Assembly (NCBI GenBank): GCA_009711825.1
Contig: VEMY01000038.1
Span: 34,837-98,836, forward strand
Reading direction: 5' to 3'
Source: Bacillota bacterium
GTDB lineage: Bacteria > Bacillota > Proteinivoracia > UBA4975 > VEMY01
Length of the DNA: 64,000 nt
In this document: in pieces, positions 46,836 through 55,043 of the stretch
How the letters are laid out: every line of letters begins with the position of its first letter
Numbering within the stretch: position 1 is the stretch's first letter
The notes under the pieces: generated by a model
Database searches by the model: none
Told to the model about the DNA's origin: nothing
Seen by the model: only the letters and a program-made list of their open reading frames with translations
Translations under genes and position numbers: made by a program

Positions 46836-48683
46836 TTAAATTTGCGCCCAGAGTTTCTCCAGCTCTGCCGCCCTGTTTTCCCGGAGCGCGGTTAACTCTT
46901 GCAGGCGCAGGTAATCGCTGGCGCTTTCGGCCATTTCTTTGTCTATCGCCGCCAACTCGGCTTCCAGCGCGGTGATTGCCTGCTCCAACTGCTCCAGCTT
47001 ATAAACATTGGGCTTCTCCGTCCGAGGAGGCCGCCGAACTTCAGGCGCCGCCTTGTTGGTCTTTTTTGCTTCCTCCGGCCCCCGCCGGTGTTGCCGGTAA
47101 TAGTCATAATTACCCAAGTAATTGACCAGCATGCCACCCCGCAGTTCCACAACCCGTTCGCTGACCCGATTGATAAACCAGCGGTCGTGGGAAACCAGCA
47201 GCACCGTCCCAGCGAAGTCCCGCAGGGTTTCTTCCAGGACCTCCCGGGCGGGAATGTCCAGGTGGTTGGTCGGTTCGTCCAATACCAGCGTGTTTACATC
47301 GCTATGCACCAGCTGGCAAAGGCGTAGGCGGCTTTTCTCACCACCGGACAAGCTGCCAACTTTATTGAATACCGCCTGCCCCCGGAACAAAAAGCGGGCC
47401 AAAATGTGGCGAGCCGTCCCTTCCAAAATCGGACACGTGTTGCGAAAGGTGTCAAGCACTGAGGCCTCAGGGTCAGGAAAACTCACCTCCTGTTCCAGCC
47501 AGCCGGGGCGCACCCGGGCGCCAATTTTAATTGATCCCGAATCAGGTTGCACTTCGCCCAGCAGCAGCTTCAGCAAAGTTGTTTTGCCACAGCCATTGGG
47601 CCCGACGAGAGCGACCTTTTCACCCTGGCGCACATGCAAACTGGCATTGTCCAGCAGTTTGCGTCCGGCAACGGAGCAGGATATTGCTTCCGCCACCCAA
47701 ACATCGCGACCACTCCCCGCTTCATTAAAACTCAGGTTGAAGCTTAGCTTTTCCCGGGGGCGCTCCAAAAGCTCCATCCGCTCCAACTCCCGCTCGATTG
47801 CCCGCGCGCGGCGAAAGAACTTGGGGTTATCGCTGCGCTTGCCCCAGTCCCGATAGCGGGCAATTGCCGCTTCCATGGCCTTGATACGTTTTTGCTGTCC
47901 CTTCCATTCCTCCAGAAGCGCCTCTACCCGGGCAGATCGCTCCTCTACATAGAACGAATAATTGCCGTGGTAAACCTCCGCCTGCCCCGCGTCCACTTCA
48001 ATAATCCGGCGGGCGAAGCGGTCCAAAAAGACCCTGTCATGAGAGATTGCCAGAACCGTCCCCTGGTAGTTTTGGAGGTATTCCTCCAACCATTCCACCG
48101 CCTCTGTATCCAGGTGGTTTGTCGGTTCGTCCAGCAGCAGGATATCCGGTTGGACGAGGAGTATCCGCCCCAGTTCCACGGTGGTTTTCTCACCGCCGCT
48201 GAGACTGGCGAACTGTTGCTCTAAAAGCGACGCCAGGCCCAGCCCCCTCACCACCTTGCCCAGTTTTTCTTCAATTGCATAACCTCCAGCCAGTTCAAAC
48301 TGCTCCTGCAAACGGGCATAGGTGGTCATAACCCGTTCCAACCCTGCCTCCCCGGCACCGGCCATCTGACTTTCCAGGCGGCGCAATTCCGCCTGCATGG
48401 CTAGCAGGTCGGCGAAGGCCAAATTAAGCACATTCATTGCCGTCATCCCGGCAGGGTATTGGGGGATCTGTTGCAGGAGGCCGATGCTGGCCCCTTTGCG
48501 TATCGCGACCTCTCCCGCCTCGCACCCCTCGCCGGCGATGACTTTAAACACCGTGGTCTTGCCGCCGCCATTTTCGCCGATTATCCCTACCCGTTCGCCG
48601 GAGGTCACTTCCAGGTTGAAGTCAGCCAAAACTTGATTGGCGCCATAATATTTTTCAATTCCTCGAAGACTGATTTCAATCAT
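46836..48683 (-). CDS. ABC-F ATPase (ribosome protection or translation factor)
   Basis: 615 residues from ATG 48683 behind AAGGAG. Two ATPase domains without membrane segments: Walker A GENGGGKTT and GPNGCGKTT, signatures LSGGEKTT and LSGGEKSR, each with LLDEPTNHLD-type Walker B, joined by a charged linker, plus a C-terminal coiled coil (ALEAELAAIDKEMAESASDYLRLQEL). ABC-F proteins bind the ribosomal E site; several give resistance to macrolides, lincosamides or pleuromutilins. The leader ORF and terminator upstream support an antibiotic-inducible resistance role over a housekeeping one. Confidence 0.92.
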   Translation of the reverse strand: MIEISLRGIEKYYGANQVLADFNLEVTSGERVGIIGENGGGKTTVFKVIAGEGCEAGEVAIRKGASIGLLQQIPQYPAGMTAMNVLNLAFADLLAMQAELRRLESQMAGAGEAGLERVMTTYARLQEQFELAGGYAIEEKLGKVVRGLGLASLLEQQFASLSGGEKTTVELGRILLVQPDILLLDEPTNHLDTEAVEWLEEYLQNYQGTVLAISHDRVFLDRFARRIIEVDAGQAEVYHGNYSFYVEERSARVEALLEEWKGQQKRIKAMEAAIARYRDWGKRSDNPKFFRRARAIERELERMELLERPREKLSFNLSFNEAGSGRDVWVAEAISCSVAGRKLLDNASLHVRQGEKVALVGPNGCGKTTLLKLLLGEVQPDSGSIKIGARVRPGWLEQEVSFPDPEASVLDTFRNTCPILEGTARHILARFLFRGQAVFNKVGSLSGGEKSRLRLCQLVHSDVNTLVLDEPTNHLDIPAREVLEETLRDFAGTVLLVSHDRWFINRVSERVVELRGGMLVNYLGNYDYYRQHRRGPEEAKKTNKAAPEVRRPPRTEKPNVYKLEQLEQAITALEAELAAIDKEMAESASDYLRLQELTALRENRAAELEKLWAQI

Positions 48684-48717
48684 CTTACTCAACTCCTTAT
48701 AAACCACTTAGGTACAC

Positions 48718-48749
48718 AAAAAGCCCAGGCAAGCAAAACCTGCCCGGGC
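48718..48749 (-). terminator. attenuator terminator before the ABC-F gene
   Basis: 11-bp stem (48749-48739 with 48733-48723, two G-T pairs), followed on the minus strand by TTTTTGTG. It lies between the leader ORF stop and the ABC-F ribosome-binding site. Confidence 0.85.
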
Positions 48750-48770
48750 GTATATTCCCAGAGGATTCTT

Positions 48771-48881
48771 TTACTCGCATCGGTTAACATAACATTTAAT
48801 TTTGTACACACTACTCCCTTGACCAGTCAAAGCATGAATAATCGCAGTGATCGGCAAACGGGACAAAATACTGTTAACCAA
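48771..48881 (-). CDS. 36-residue leader peptide upstream of ABC-F
   Basis: TTG 48881 with AGGAGG (48895-48890) eight bases away. The peptide begins MVNSILSRLPITAIIHALTG and ends CYVNRCE, with TAA at 48773-48771. The promoter at 48912-48940 is ~20 bases upstream, and the terminator begins 22 bases after the stop. Promoter, translated leader, terminator, then ABC-F is the organisation of ribosome-mediated attenuators of ARE ABC-F genes such as vmlR and msrD. The peptide sequence is not one I recognise. Confidence 0.75.
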   Translation of the reverse strand: MVNSILSRLPITAIIHALTGQGSSVYKIKCYVNRCE

Positions 48882-48911
48882 CGCAGTCACCTCCTATATG
48901 TTCTGGAAATA

Positions 48912-48940
48912 ATTATAGCACAGCCTAGAGCATGTGCCAA
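48912..48940 (-). promoter_or_regulatory. sigma-A promoter of the ABC-F leader
   Basis: Minus strand -35 TTGGCA (48940-48935), 17-base spacer, -10 TATAAT (48917-48912). The family B repeat begins immediately upstream of the -35. Confidence 0.9.
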
Positions 48941-48941
48941 C

Positions 48942-48992
48942 TCAGGACGGTTCTCAATTGGTGCCGATTATGCAAATTGAGAACCGTCCTGA
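48942..48992. repeat. family B palindromic repeat, inverted pair
   Basis: Perfect 18-bp inverted repeat TCAGGACGGTTCTCAATT (48942-48959) and its complement (48975-48992). Same core as 44771-44833. It lies between the ABC-F promoter and the ABC-2 permease gene and could act as a terminator-like hairpin for neither or both. Confidence 0.85.
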
Positions 48993-49007
48993 ATTGGTGA
49001 ATTGGTG

Positions 49008-49805
49008 TTAGATTGTGATGTCCCGCCGGCGGTAGAGATACCAGGTGAGGCCGGCGGTTATAATTGCCACCGCCACCAGCGTCAGCAGCCGCCAGGGGGG
49101 CAAAGAACCCTCGGCGACTATATCCGAGGCATTCATGTACCAAAATGGCGTCAGGTATCGAAGGAACTCGGCGCGCTCAGCCAAGAGGGAAACGACATGC
49201 AGAAAGTAAAGTCCAATAACCAAACCTATACCGGCTGAGTAGGCGGACTTCTTGCGCACGAAAAACAGGGAGAGCAAAAAGGCAATACCGGCAAAGGCCA
49301 GTTGCGCAAACAGGGGCGCAATTAGCAGACGAAACAGCTCCAGCCGGGAAAAATCATCTACCCAGATTTCAAAGCTTATATAGCTGACCAGGCCGATGCC
49401 CAGATTAAAGAGCAGCAGGATGGCCCCGATTGCCAGCAACTTCTCCCCAACCACCCGGGACCGGGTCACCGGTTTTGCCAACAGAAACTCAATTGTCTTT
49501 TCGTCTTCTTCTTTGGCCAGCATGGTCGCGGCTAGCATTGCTGCAAAGACGCTGCCAAATAGAATAACCATAAAGTATGCCTCCACAGCATAAAAGCCGA
49601 TGGCATCGGCCATACTCAATCTATCCATACCAAAGATGCGCATGAATTCTTCCGGAAACATGGTCATGAATTCTTCCATTTGCTCTGCGTCCCCGGCGAA
49701 GGTAGGGTATAGGGAAATAACGAACAGATTGAGGGCCGCCAAGGCCAGCATCCAAATCAACAATGAGCGCCGGTTTGACCTCAACTCGCGCAGGAGAATA
49801 AACAT
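49008..49805 (-). CDS. ABC-2 type permease
   Basis: 265 residues with six hydrophobic helices. The pattern MFILLRELRSNRRSLLIWMLALAALNLF, then an ~35-residue outer loop and MLAKEEDEKTIEFLLAKPVTRSRVVGEKLLA, is that of ABC-2 permeases (YhaP/NatB-like, COG1277). Its ATG directly follows the ATPase gene's stop TAG. Together they form an exporter of unknown substrate, perhaps for drugs or antimicrobial peptides, next to an ABC-F gene. Confidence 0.9.
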   Translation of the reverse strand: MFILLRELRSNRRSLLIWMLALAALNLFVISLYPTFAGDAEQMEEFMTMFPEEFMRIFGMDRLSMADAIGFYAVEAYFMVILFGSVFAAMLAATMLAKEEDEKTIEFLLAKPVTRSRVVGEKLLAIGAILLLFNLGIGLVSYISFEIWVDDFSRLELFRLLIAPLFAQLAFAGIAFLLSLFFVRKKSAYSAGIGLVIGLYFLHVVSLLAERAEFLRYLTPFWYMNASDIVAEGSLPPWRLLTLVAVAIITAGLTWYLYRRRDITI

Positions 49806-50687
49806 CTAGTCTTCCTCCGTTCCGTAATAATGCATAAACACTTCTTCCAACGTCGGCTCCTCCAACCAGAGATTCTGCAGATTGTAAGCAGAGAGTGTCT
49901 GCACCAACTGATTGATATCACCGTTGAAGAACAGCTGTAAAGAATTGTTGTCCCGCTCCATGTTAACAATTCCCGGAAGACTCAATTCCGGTATGTCGTC
50001 AGAAAAGTTGATGCGCACCTTGCGAAGCTGATTATTTCGAAGTTGGACTACGTCTTCAACTGTTATGATGCTTCCATCCCGGATAATTGCGACTCGCTGG
50101 CAAAGTTTTTGCACCTCGCTGAGGATGTGGGACGAGAAAAAAATTGTGGTGCCCCGGGCATGTTCCTCCCGCAGCAGCGAAAAAAAACGCTTCTGCATCA
50201 ACGGATCCAGGCCACCTGTAGGCTCATCGAGGATTAGCAGCCGCGGCTGATGGAGCAAAGCCTGGATGATGGCGACTTTTTTCTTGTTGCCCAAGGACAG
50301 GGAGTGGATTCTTTTCTTGGTATCCAGCTCGAAGATTTCCACCAGTTCTTTTATCCGGCCCTCGCAATTTTGGCGGTAAAAACGCGCTGAATAAGCAAGT
50401 AGTTCACCCGCCGTCATCTCGTCGTAATAATCAACTTCGCCAGGTAAATAACCAACTTGTGCCCGAATCTCCCTGGCATTAGTGACCACATCAAGGCCAA
50501 ACACCGAGGCGCTGCCACTGGTGGGAAAGATAAAATTCAAAAGTATGCGTATAGTCGTGGACTTTCCGGCGCCATTGGGCCCGATAAAACCAAAGATCTC
50601 GCCTTCCTTAACCTGTAAATCGACATCGACAATCCCCCGGGACTCGCCGTAGTACTTGGTTAAATTCCGGGCTTCAATTGCAAACAT
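49806..50687 (-). CDS. ABC transporter ATPase for ABC-2 exporter
   Basis: 293 residues from ATG 50687 behind GAGGGGA. Walker A GPNGAGKST, signature LSLGNKKKVAIIQALLHQ, Walker B LLILDEPTGGLDP and switch SSHILSEVQ identify a CcmA/BcrA-type exporter ATPase. A ~75-residue C-terminal domain (VRINFSDDIPEL...LEEPTLEEVFMHYYG) is typical of drug- and bacitracin-type exporters. It is immediately followed by its permease. Confidence 0.94.
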   Translation of the reverse strand: MFAIEARNLTKYYGESRGIVDVDLQVKEGEIFGFIGPNGAGKSTTIRILLNFIFPTSGSASVFGLDVVTNAREIRAQVGYLPGEVDYYDEMTAGELLAYSARFYRQNCEGRIKELVEIFELDTKKRIHSLSLGNKKKVAIIQALLHQPRLLILDEPTGGLDPLMQKRFFSLLREEHARGTTIFFSSHILSEVQKLCQRVAIIRDGSIITVEDVVQLRNNQLRKVRINFSDDIPELSLPGIVNMERDNNSLQLFFNGDINQLVQTLSAYNLQNLWLEEPTLEEVFMHYYGTEED

Positions 50688-50766
50688 AAAATCCCCTCCC
50701 CTTGTTTGCACTTGTTCTGCATATTTTCAGTATATCACTTTTTTTAGTACGGCCAACTAAAAGCAC

Positions 50767-50819
50767 AAATTGAGAACCGTCCTGAATCGGCGCGAATCGA
50801 GAACCGTCCTGAATTGGTG
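50767..50819. repeat. family B repeat, tandem direct copies
   Basis: Two direct units with the core GAGAACCGTCCTGAAT, repeating every 27 bases. Unlike the other family B sites they are head-to-tail, not inverted. Confidence 0.8.
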
Positions 50820-50857
50820 TATAATAACAAGAGATAGGATGGAAGGAGGTTGTAAAA

Positions 50858-51061
50858 TTGCCTTTTGTATTTGTGGATTGCGGTCAGACCGACGCCACGA
50901 CCAAAGCAAAGCTGATTGAGAAGATTACAGCAAGCACCAGCGAAGTATTATCGATGCCCAAGGAAAATATCTTTGTTGTGATTCGGGAGAACAATCCGGA
51001 TAATGTGGGCGTTGGCGGCAAAACCCTCACTGAAGTGGTTGCCCAGAGGAAAAATACTTAG
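50858..51061 (+). CDS. 4-oxalocrotonate tautomerase-like protein
   Basis: 67 residues from TTG 50858 behind GGAAGGAGG. Pro follows the initiator Met, giving the catalytic N-terminal Pro1 of the tautomerase superfamily (MPFVFVDCGQ), with KLIEKITASTSEVLSMPKENIFVVIREN matching 4-OT. These small enzymes are hexamers using the free proline amine as a base. The substrate is unknown. It stands alone between a repeat and a convergent gene. Confidence 0.9.
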   Translation: MPFVFVDCGQTDATTKAKLIEKITASTSEVLSMPKENIFVVIRENNPDNVGVGGKTLTEVVAQRKNT

Positions 51062-51068
51062 GAAAAAA

Positions 51069-51094
51069 GACCCCGGGGTTTCGTGCCCGGGGTC
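51069..51094 (-). terminator. terminator of the DUF3795 gene
   Basis: Stem GACCCCGGG / CCCGGGGTC (51069-51077 with 51086-51094), followed on the minus strand by a run of six Ts. Confidence 0.85.
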
Positions 51095-51117
51095 ATGCAT
51101 TTACAACACAATATGGC

Positions 51118-51552
51118 TCAGGAAAGATCAGCGCCCTTGCCGCAACTAAGGCAGCGCTTTTTATACGCGACAATCGTGCCGCCGCAAACGCATGTCCAGC
51201 GGCGCGCCATCAAATTATAAAACTCCTCTTCCCCAAGGGCCCGCAGTTCCTCCAGCTGACGCAAAGGCACACCCTCATAACCCATGGAGAGTCTCTGTAA
51301 GCGTCCGCATGGATGTTCATGACACTGATTACAGTATTCATGGCCCCTATTTATACCGCAAAGATAAATCTTGCAATAGCTTCCGTGACAATCGGGGCTG
51401 AAACTTCCACAGCCATTACATCCAACTTCCTCCGGCTCACACTGCAATTCCCGGGCCAACCGCTTTTGTAAACCTTTGTTGCCGCGGGCATAATAAATTG
51501 CGCAAGAGCCGCAGTACAACCCGCAACTTCCCACCGGCGCACGACCCTCCAT
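51118..51552 (-). CDS. DUF3795 cysteine-rich protein
   Basis: 144 residues with 16 cysteines: CGLYCGSCAIYYARG, CNGCGSFSPDCHGSYCKIYLC, CNQCHEHPCGRL, and C-terminal CVCGG and CLSCGKG. The N-terminal part matches DUF3795, common in anaerobes, and the last two pairs look like a zinc ribbon. It presumably binds Zn2+ or iron-sulphur clusters; function unknown. Single-gene transcript. Confidence 0.88.
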   Translation of the reverse strand: MEGRAPVGSCGLYCGSCAIYYARGNKGLQKRLARELQCEPEEVGCNGCGSFSPDCHGSYCKIYLCGINRGHEYCNQCHEHPCGRLQRLSMGYEGVPLRQLEELRALGEEEFYNLMARRWTCVCGGTIVAYKKRCLSCGKGADLS

Positions 51553-51805
51553 TTTGCACCCCCAATTTTGTGACTTGTTTCACATAAATACGGAAACAAA
51601 AACACTCGCTACCTTGATAGTAAACGAGATTTAAATAATTTACCAGTCTTTCTTTTTCTGTGGTTTAATGATATGATGGTTAATAGGGGTCCTTAGGGGC
51701 CCTGTTTTTGCATTAATGATAAATTATCGCTGCCGGGCAGGGCATCGCCCTGCGGAAGTTGAAATTATACATTTGGAATATAACGCATCTGCGGGGAGGA
51801 ATCTA

Positions 51806-52681
51806 ATGACTGCAAAAACCAAACCAGCTGTCAATCCACTTTTTGTAATGATCATCGGCGTTTTAGGCGTCTCCTTTAGCGCTATCCTGGTTCGTTCCAC
51901 CGGCGCTCCACCTGCAATCATCGCCTTCTACCGCCTTTTGTTTTCTTGCATTCTGCTGTTCCCCCTGGCTGTTTCCGGTTTTTCTGAAATCAAAGCCCTG
52001 GGCCGCAGAGAATTATGGTTATGTATGCTGGGCGGATTTTTTCTAGCCTTCCACTTCATCTTTTGGTTTACTTCCCTGGGGTTTACCAGTGTCAGCAGCT
52101 CAACGCTGTTGGTTAACCTGCACCCGCTGGTGGTTGTCACGGCTTGCTGGTTATTTTTTGGCGAAAAGCTTCACCGTTGGGCGCTGCCAGGAACTGTGGT
52201 GGCTGTTACCGGTATTGCCCTCCTGGGTTGGGGTGACCTGCAACTGACAGGCGATGCTTTGATTGGCGACCTCTACGCCCTGGCCGGCGCAGTAATGGTA
52301 GCCGGCTATTACTTAGTGGGGCGCCATGTTCGCCCGCTGCTCAGCATCGCGCCTTACGCGCTTCTGGTTTACGGCGCCAGCACAATTGTGCTCTTGGTTT
52401 ACAATCTACTATTAGATAATCCGCTGACAGGGTATGCCGGCAACGACTGGGTGATCTTTGTCGCCCTCGCTGTGATTCCGACAATATTTGGCCATACACT
52501 GCTCAACTGGGCCCTGCGCTATGTATCTGCCAGCGCCGTCTCCATCAGCGTACTGGCGGAACCAGTCCTGGCAACTCTGCTGGCTATCCCATTCCTGGCG
52601 GAGATACCGGGCCCGCTCCAAATAGCCGGCGGTCTCTTGGTCCTGCTTGGAATCTGGTTGTTTTTGCATCGGCGCCGCTAA
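51806..52681 (+). CDS. EamA-family (DMT) transporter
   Basis: 291 residues from ATG 51806 behind GGGGAGGAA. Ten helices as two EamA repeats: GVSFSAILVRSTGAPPAIIAFYRLLFSCILL and a second half beginning GDLYALAGAVMVAGYYLVGRHVR. Conserved ends WALRYVSASAVSISVLAEPVLATLLA and LGIWLFL. Such proteins export amino acids or other small metabolites; the substrate cannot be told. The 51660-51805 leader has a small GCAGGGC-ATC-GCCCTGC hairpin of uncertain meaning. Confidence 0.93.
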   Translation: MTAKTKPAVNPLFVMIIGVLGVSFSAILVRSTGAPPAIIAFYRLLFSCILLFPLAVSGFSEIKALGRRELWLCMLGGFFLAFHFIFWFTSLGFTSVSSSTLLVNLHPLVVVTACWLFFGEKLHRWALPGTVVAVTGIALLGWGDLQLTGDALIGDLYALAGAVMVAGYYLVGRHVRPLLSIAPYALLVYGASTIVLLVYNLLLDNPLTGYAGNDWVIFVALAVIPTIFGHTLLNWALRYVSASAVSISVLAEPVLATLLAIPFLAEIPGPLQIAGGLLVLLGIWLFLHRRR

Positions 52682-52726
52682 TCAGTTCTCCCGCTCCCGG
52701 GCAAACTAGGGCTGGAGGTGTAAATT

Positions 52727-53008
52727 ATGAAATATGTCCTTTCCGCACTTGGCCTGGTTGCCCTGGCGGCGCTGGCAGACCTGCTGCTCTTTGCCGAAGA
52801 ATTTGGTCTCTGGACCTATACGTTAGGGGCGCTGGCAGGGATGGTGGTTGCCTTACTGGGTCTGGTTATCCTCATTAGCACCACTTTTTTGCGCTCCGGT
52901 CAGCGTCTGCCCCGGCTGCGCTTGGGTAGCGGCTTGCTGCTTACCGGCGCCGGCACATTCATTCTCAGCTGGATTATCTGGTTTGCCCTCAACACACCGG
53001 GCGCTTGA
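52727..53008 (+). CDS. small three-helix membrane protein
   Basis: 93 residues behind GGAGGT, with three hydrophobic helices (about residues 3-22, 27-50, 66-90) and a short basic segment RSGQRLPRLRLGS. It lies 45 bases after the EamA gene and 18 bases before the NlpC/P60-like gene, so these may be co-transcribed. No family recognised. Confidence 0.75.
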   Translation: MKYVLSALGLVALAALADLLLFAEEFGLWTYTLGALAGMVVALLGLVILISTTFLRSGQRLPRLRLGSGLLLTGAGTFILSWIIWFALNTPGA

Positions 53009-53026
53009 TACTTAAGGAGGTTCCCC

Positions 53027-54805
53027 ATGTCTCGCTATATTTTTACACTCCTGCTGGCAGCGGTTTTGCTCATCCCGACAACCAGCCAGGCGGGAACCGG
53101 CTTTTTGGAGTGGCAGCAGCTGATCCTGGCTGAGCCACTTGACTCCGAGCTCCTGAGCGATCCCCAGGGCTTTGCCGTGGAGGCCGGTAATCTGTACATA
53201 TTGGATACGGTTGCAGGAAAGGTTGTTCAGTTCAACCACGGCAAACCAGTATCAGAAGTTCCGGTTCCAACCCAAAGCGGGCATTTAGTTGTAGATGGAC
53301 CCGAGTTGCTGGTGCTGGAAAATATGCTGCCCCTGGATGAACCCCGCCGTCTCCACAGCTATCGTTGGAATCAGCATATGTTCAGTCGGGAGCTCCCAGT
53401 AAATGAAGAAGAAACGGTCGCAGTCAACCCACCCTCGGGGGCTGAGATTGCAATCACGCCCCAACTCAAATCGCTCATTCCCGTCAATGATAGTTTCCTG
53501 CTCCAATACAGTACCGGCAAGCGTTGGCTGTGGGACCCGGTCACCAACGGTTTCACCCCCTACCCGCAACCGCTGATCAAGTCCGAGACCGGCCATATGG
53601 AATTTGTCGCCGCCAATCGCAAGCATGTGCTGGAAACCACCGGTACCGCCGTTGCTTTCTCTTACCTGGGACTTGATGGACAGGGGCGGCAATACTATAC
53701 TTTCACCGATTACATCGACCCCCTCAACCAACGCCAGATCATTATCCGTGCGGGCCGAGAGACCAAATATGCCGACGTCACTCAGTTTGCTGACCCGACC
53801 CTCAACACCTGGGCATGCGTTGACCCGAAAGATAACACAGTCTACACTGCCAACCGGGATACTGACACCTATCAAGTCTATAAAATCGGTGAGCGCAACT
53901 TTAAGTCGATTTATGACGGGTTTGCCCCCCAACCGGTCCCCTGGTACTACCAACAATCGATTGCTCCCGGGATCGCAAATGCCATTGTTCGGGAGCAAGA
54001 GGCGCTCTGGGACAAGCATGGTCGGGCAAATCGCTATAATCAGCTTACCCGGCAGGATGCCTGGGAAACAGGCCTTGCCTATGTGGACTACATCTGGACT
54101 CCCGGGCCCGAGAATTACACCGGCCCAGACAATACTACGGTTATCCGCACTTTACCAACCTGGCTGCCCGAGCATCCCCCTGGCGAGCCCGTACGGGGAC
54201 TTCCCTACTGCTGGGGCGGCTGCATGACCCTGGAGGATTTCGACCGCCGCCTGGACCTGGGCTGGCAGGCCGGCAATGTCGAACCAGTGGGCCCCTACCA
54301 CTGGGGCACCATCGGCGTCGATTGCTCCGGCTTGGTCTGGAATGTTTATGGCTATGAATCCCGGCCCGACCGGGGCTATGCCCAGACCTCCAATCCCCGC
54401 TACTTCACCCGTATTCCCCATGACCAGTTGGTCTGGATGGACACAGCCGCCATGCCCGGGCATATCGTACTTTACATTGTCGCCGACCCCTGGAATCCTG
54501 ATGTGTTTTACACAATTGAAGCTACCGGCGCCCACGACAACGATACAACGATGCTTTGGTATCGTTACTTCAGTCAGGGGTTTCAAAGATTTGGCCGCTA
54601 CAACGGTCTCTATCGGCCAACAACTGATGAGGAGCCTGAGGCCTGCCCTGGAGGCGAGCTGGAAGTAATCCATCGCGAGAGCGAGCAGGTGGTGGCAAAG
54701 GTGGACCCGGATGGCAGTGTCCATTTCCGGGAGCGCCATACCGAAACAATTGCCTGCAGTGAATGCAGGCAGCAATGGCTGGTGGAAACAAATCATAACC
54801 AATAG
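53027..54805 (+). CDS. secreted protein with NlpC/P60-like peptidase domain
   Basis: 592 residues behind AAGGAGG. Signal peptide MSRYIFTLLLAAVLLIPTTSQA. Residues ~35-300 read like a beta-propeller (repeated GxLYILDTVAGKVVQF, DNTVYTANRDTDTYQVYKI). From ~385, GLPYCWGGCMTLEDFDRRL and IGVDCSGLVWNVYGY give the catalytic Cys of a papain-like NlpC/P60 fold, and MPGHIVLYI the catalytic His. It probably cleaves cell-wall peptides outside the cell. The unusual C-terminus carries CSECRQQW. A propeller fused to NlpC/P60 is not a combination I know. Confidence 0.8.
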   Translation: MSRYIFTLLLAAVLLIPTTSQAGTGFLEWQQLILAEPLDSELLSDPQGFAVEAGNLYILDTVAGKVVQFNHGKPVSEVPVPTQSGHLVVDGPELLVLENMLPLDEPRRLHSYRWNQHMFSRELPVNEEETVAVNPPSGAEIAITPQLKSLIPVNDSFLLQYSTGKRWLWDPVTNGFTPYPQPLIKSETGHMEFVAANRKHVLETTGTAVAFSYLGLDGQGRQYYTFTDYIDPLNQRQIIIRAGRETKYADVTQFADPTLNTWACVDPKDNTVYTANRDTDTYQVYKIGERNFKSIYDGFAPQPVPWYYQQSIAPGIANAIVREQEALWDKHGRANRYNQLTRQDAWETGLAYVDYIWTPGPENYTGPDNTTVIRTLPTWLPEHPPGEPVRGLPYCWGGCMTLEDFDRRLDLGWQAGNVEPVGPYHWGTIGVDCSGLVWNVYGYESRPDRGYAQTSNPRYFTRIPHDQLVWMDTAAMPGHIVLYIVADPWNPDVFYTIEATGAHDNDTTMLWYRYFSQGFQRFGRYNGLYRPTTDEEPEACPGGELEVIHRESEQVVAKVDPDGSVHFRERHTETIACSECRQQWLVETNHNQ

Positions 54806-54864
54806 CACCTGTGCTGTGATATAATAATCAAAATAAAATATGTCCCATGTGAGGAGGAGAGCAC

Positions 54865-55020
54865 ATGCGCAGAGAGATAACCACCGGCCTTTTGTTCATT
54901 GCCCTGGGCGGTCTGCTGCTGGCCAACAATCTTGGCATGATAGATTTTAACCTGCGCCAGTGGTGGCCTGCGATTCTGGTTATCATCGGCATCGGAATGC
55001 TGTTTGAACGCTCAAACTAA
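54865..55020 (+). CDS. 51-residue LiaF/DUF5668-like membrane protein
   Basis: MRREITTGLLFIALGGLLLANNLGMIDFNLRQWWPAILVIIGIGMLFERSN-type sequence (GAGGAGG at 54851) with two helices separated by a W-W-P turn. The 'GLLL.G.LLLANNLG...WWPAILI..G' pattern is that of LiaI-LiaF-like transmembrane regions. Such proteins often belong to envelope-stress responses. Small, between the NlpC/P60-like gene and an acetyltransferase gene. Confidence 0.8.
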   Translation: MRREITTGLLFIALGGLLLANNLGMIDFNLRQWWPAILVIIGIGMLFERSN

Positions 55021-55043
55021 CAATCATTACTGGGGGAATAAAT

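Noticed and set aside
51660..51805. Riboswitch in the leader of the EamA gene
   Set aside because: One small hairpin and no terminator or known aptamer pattern.
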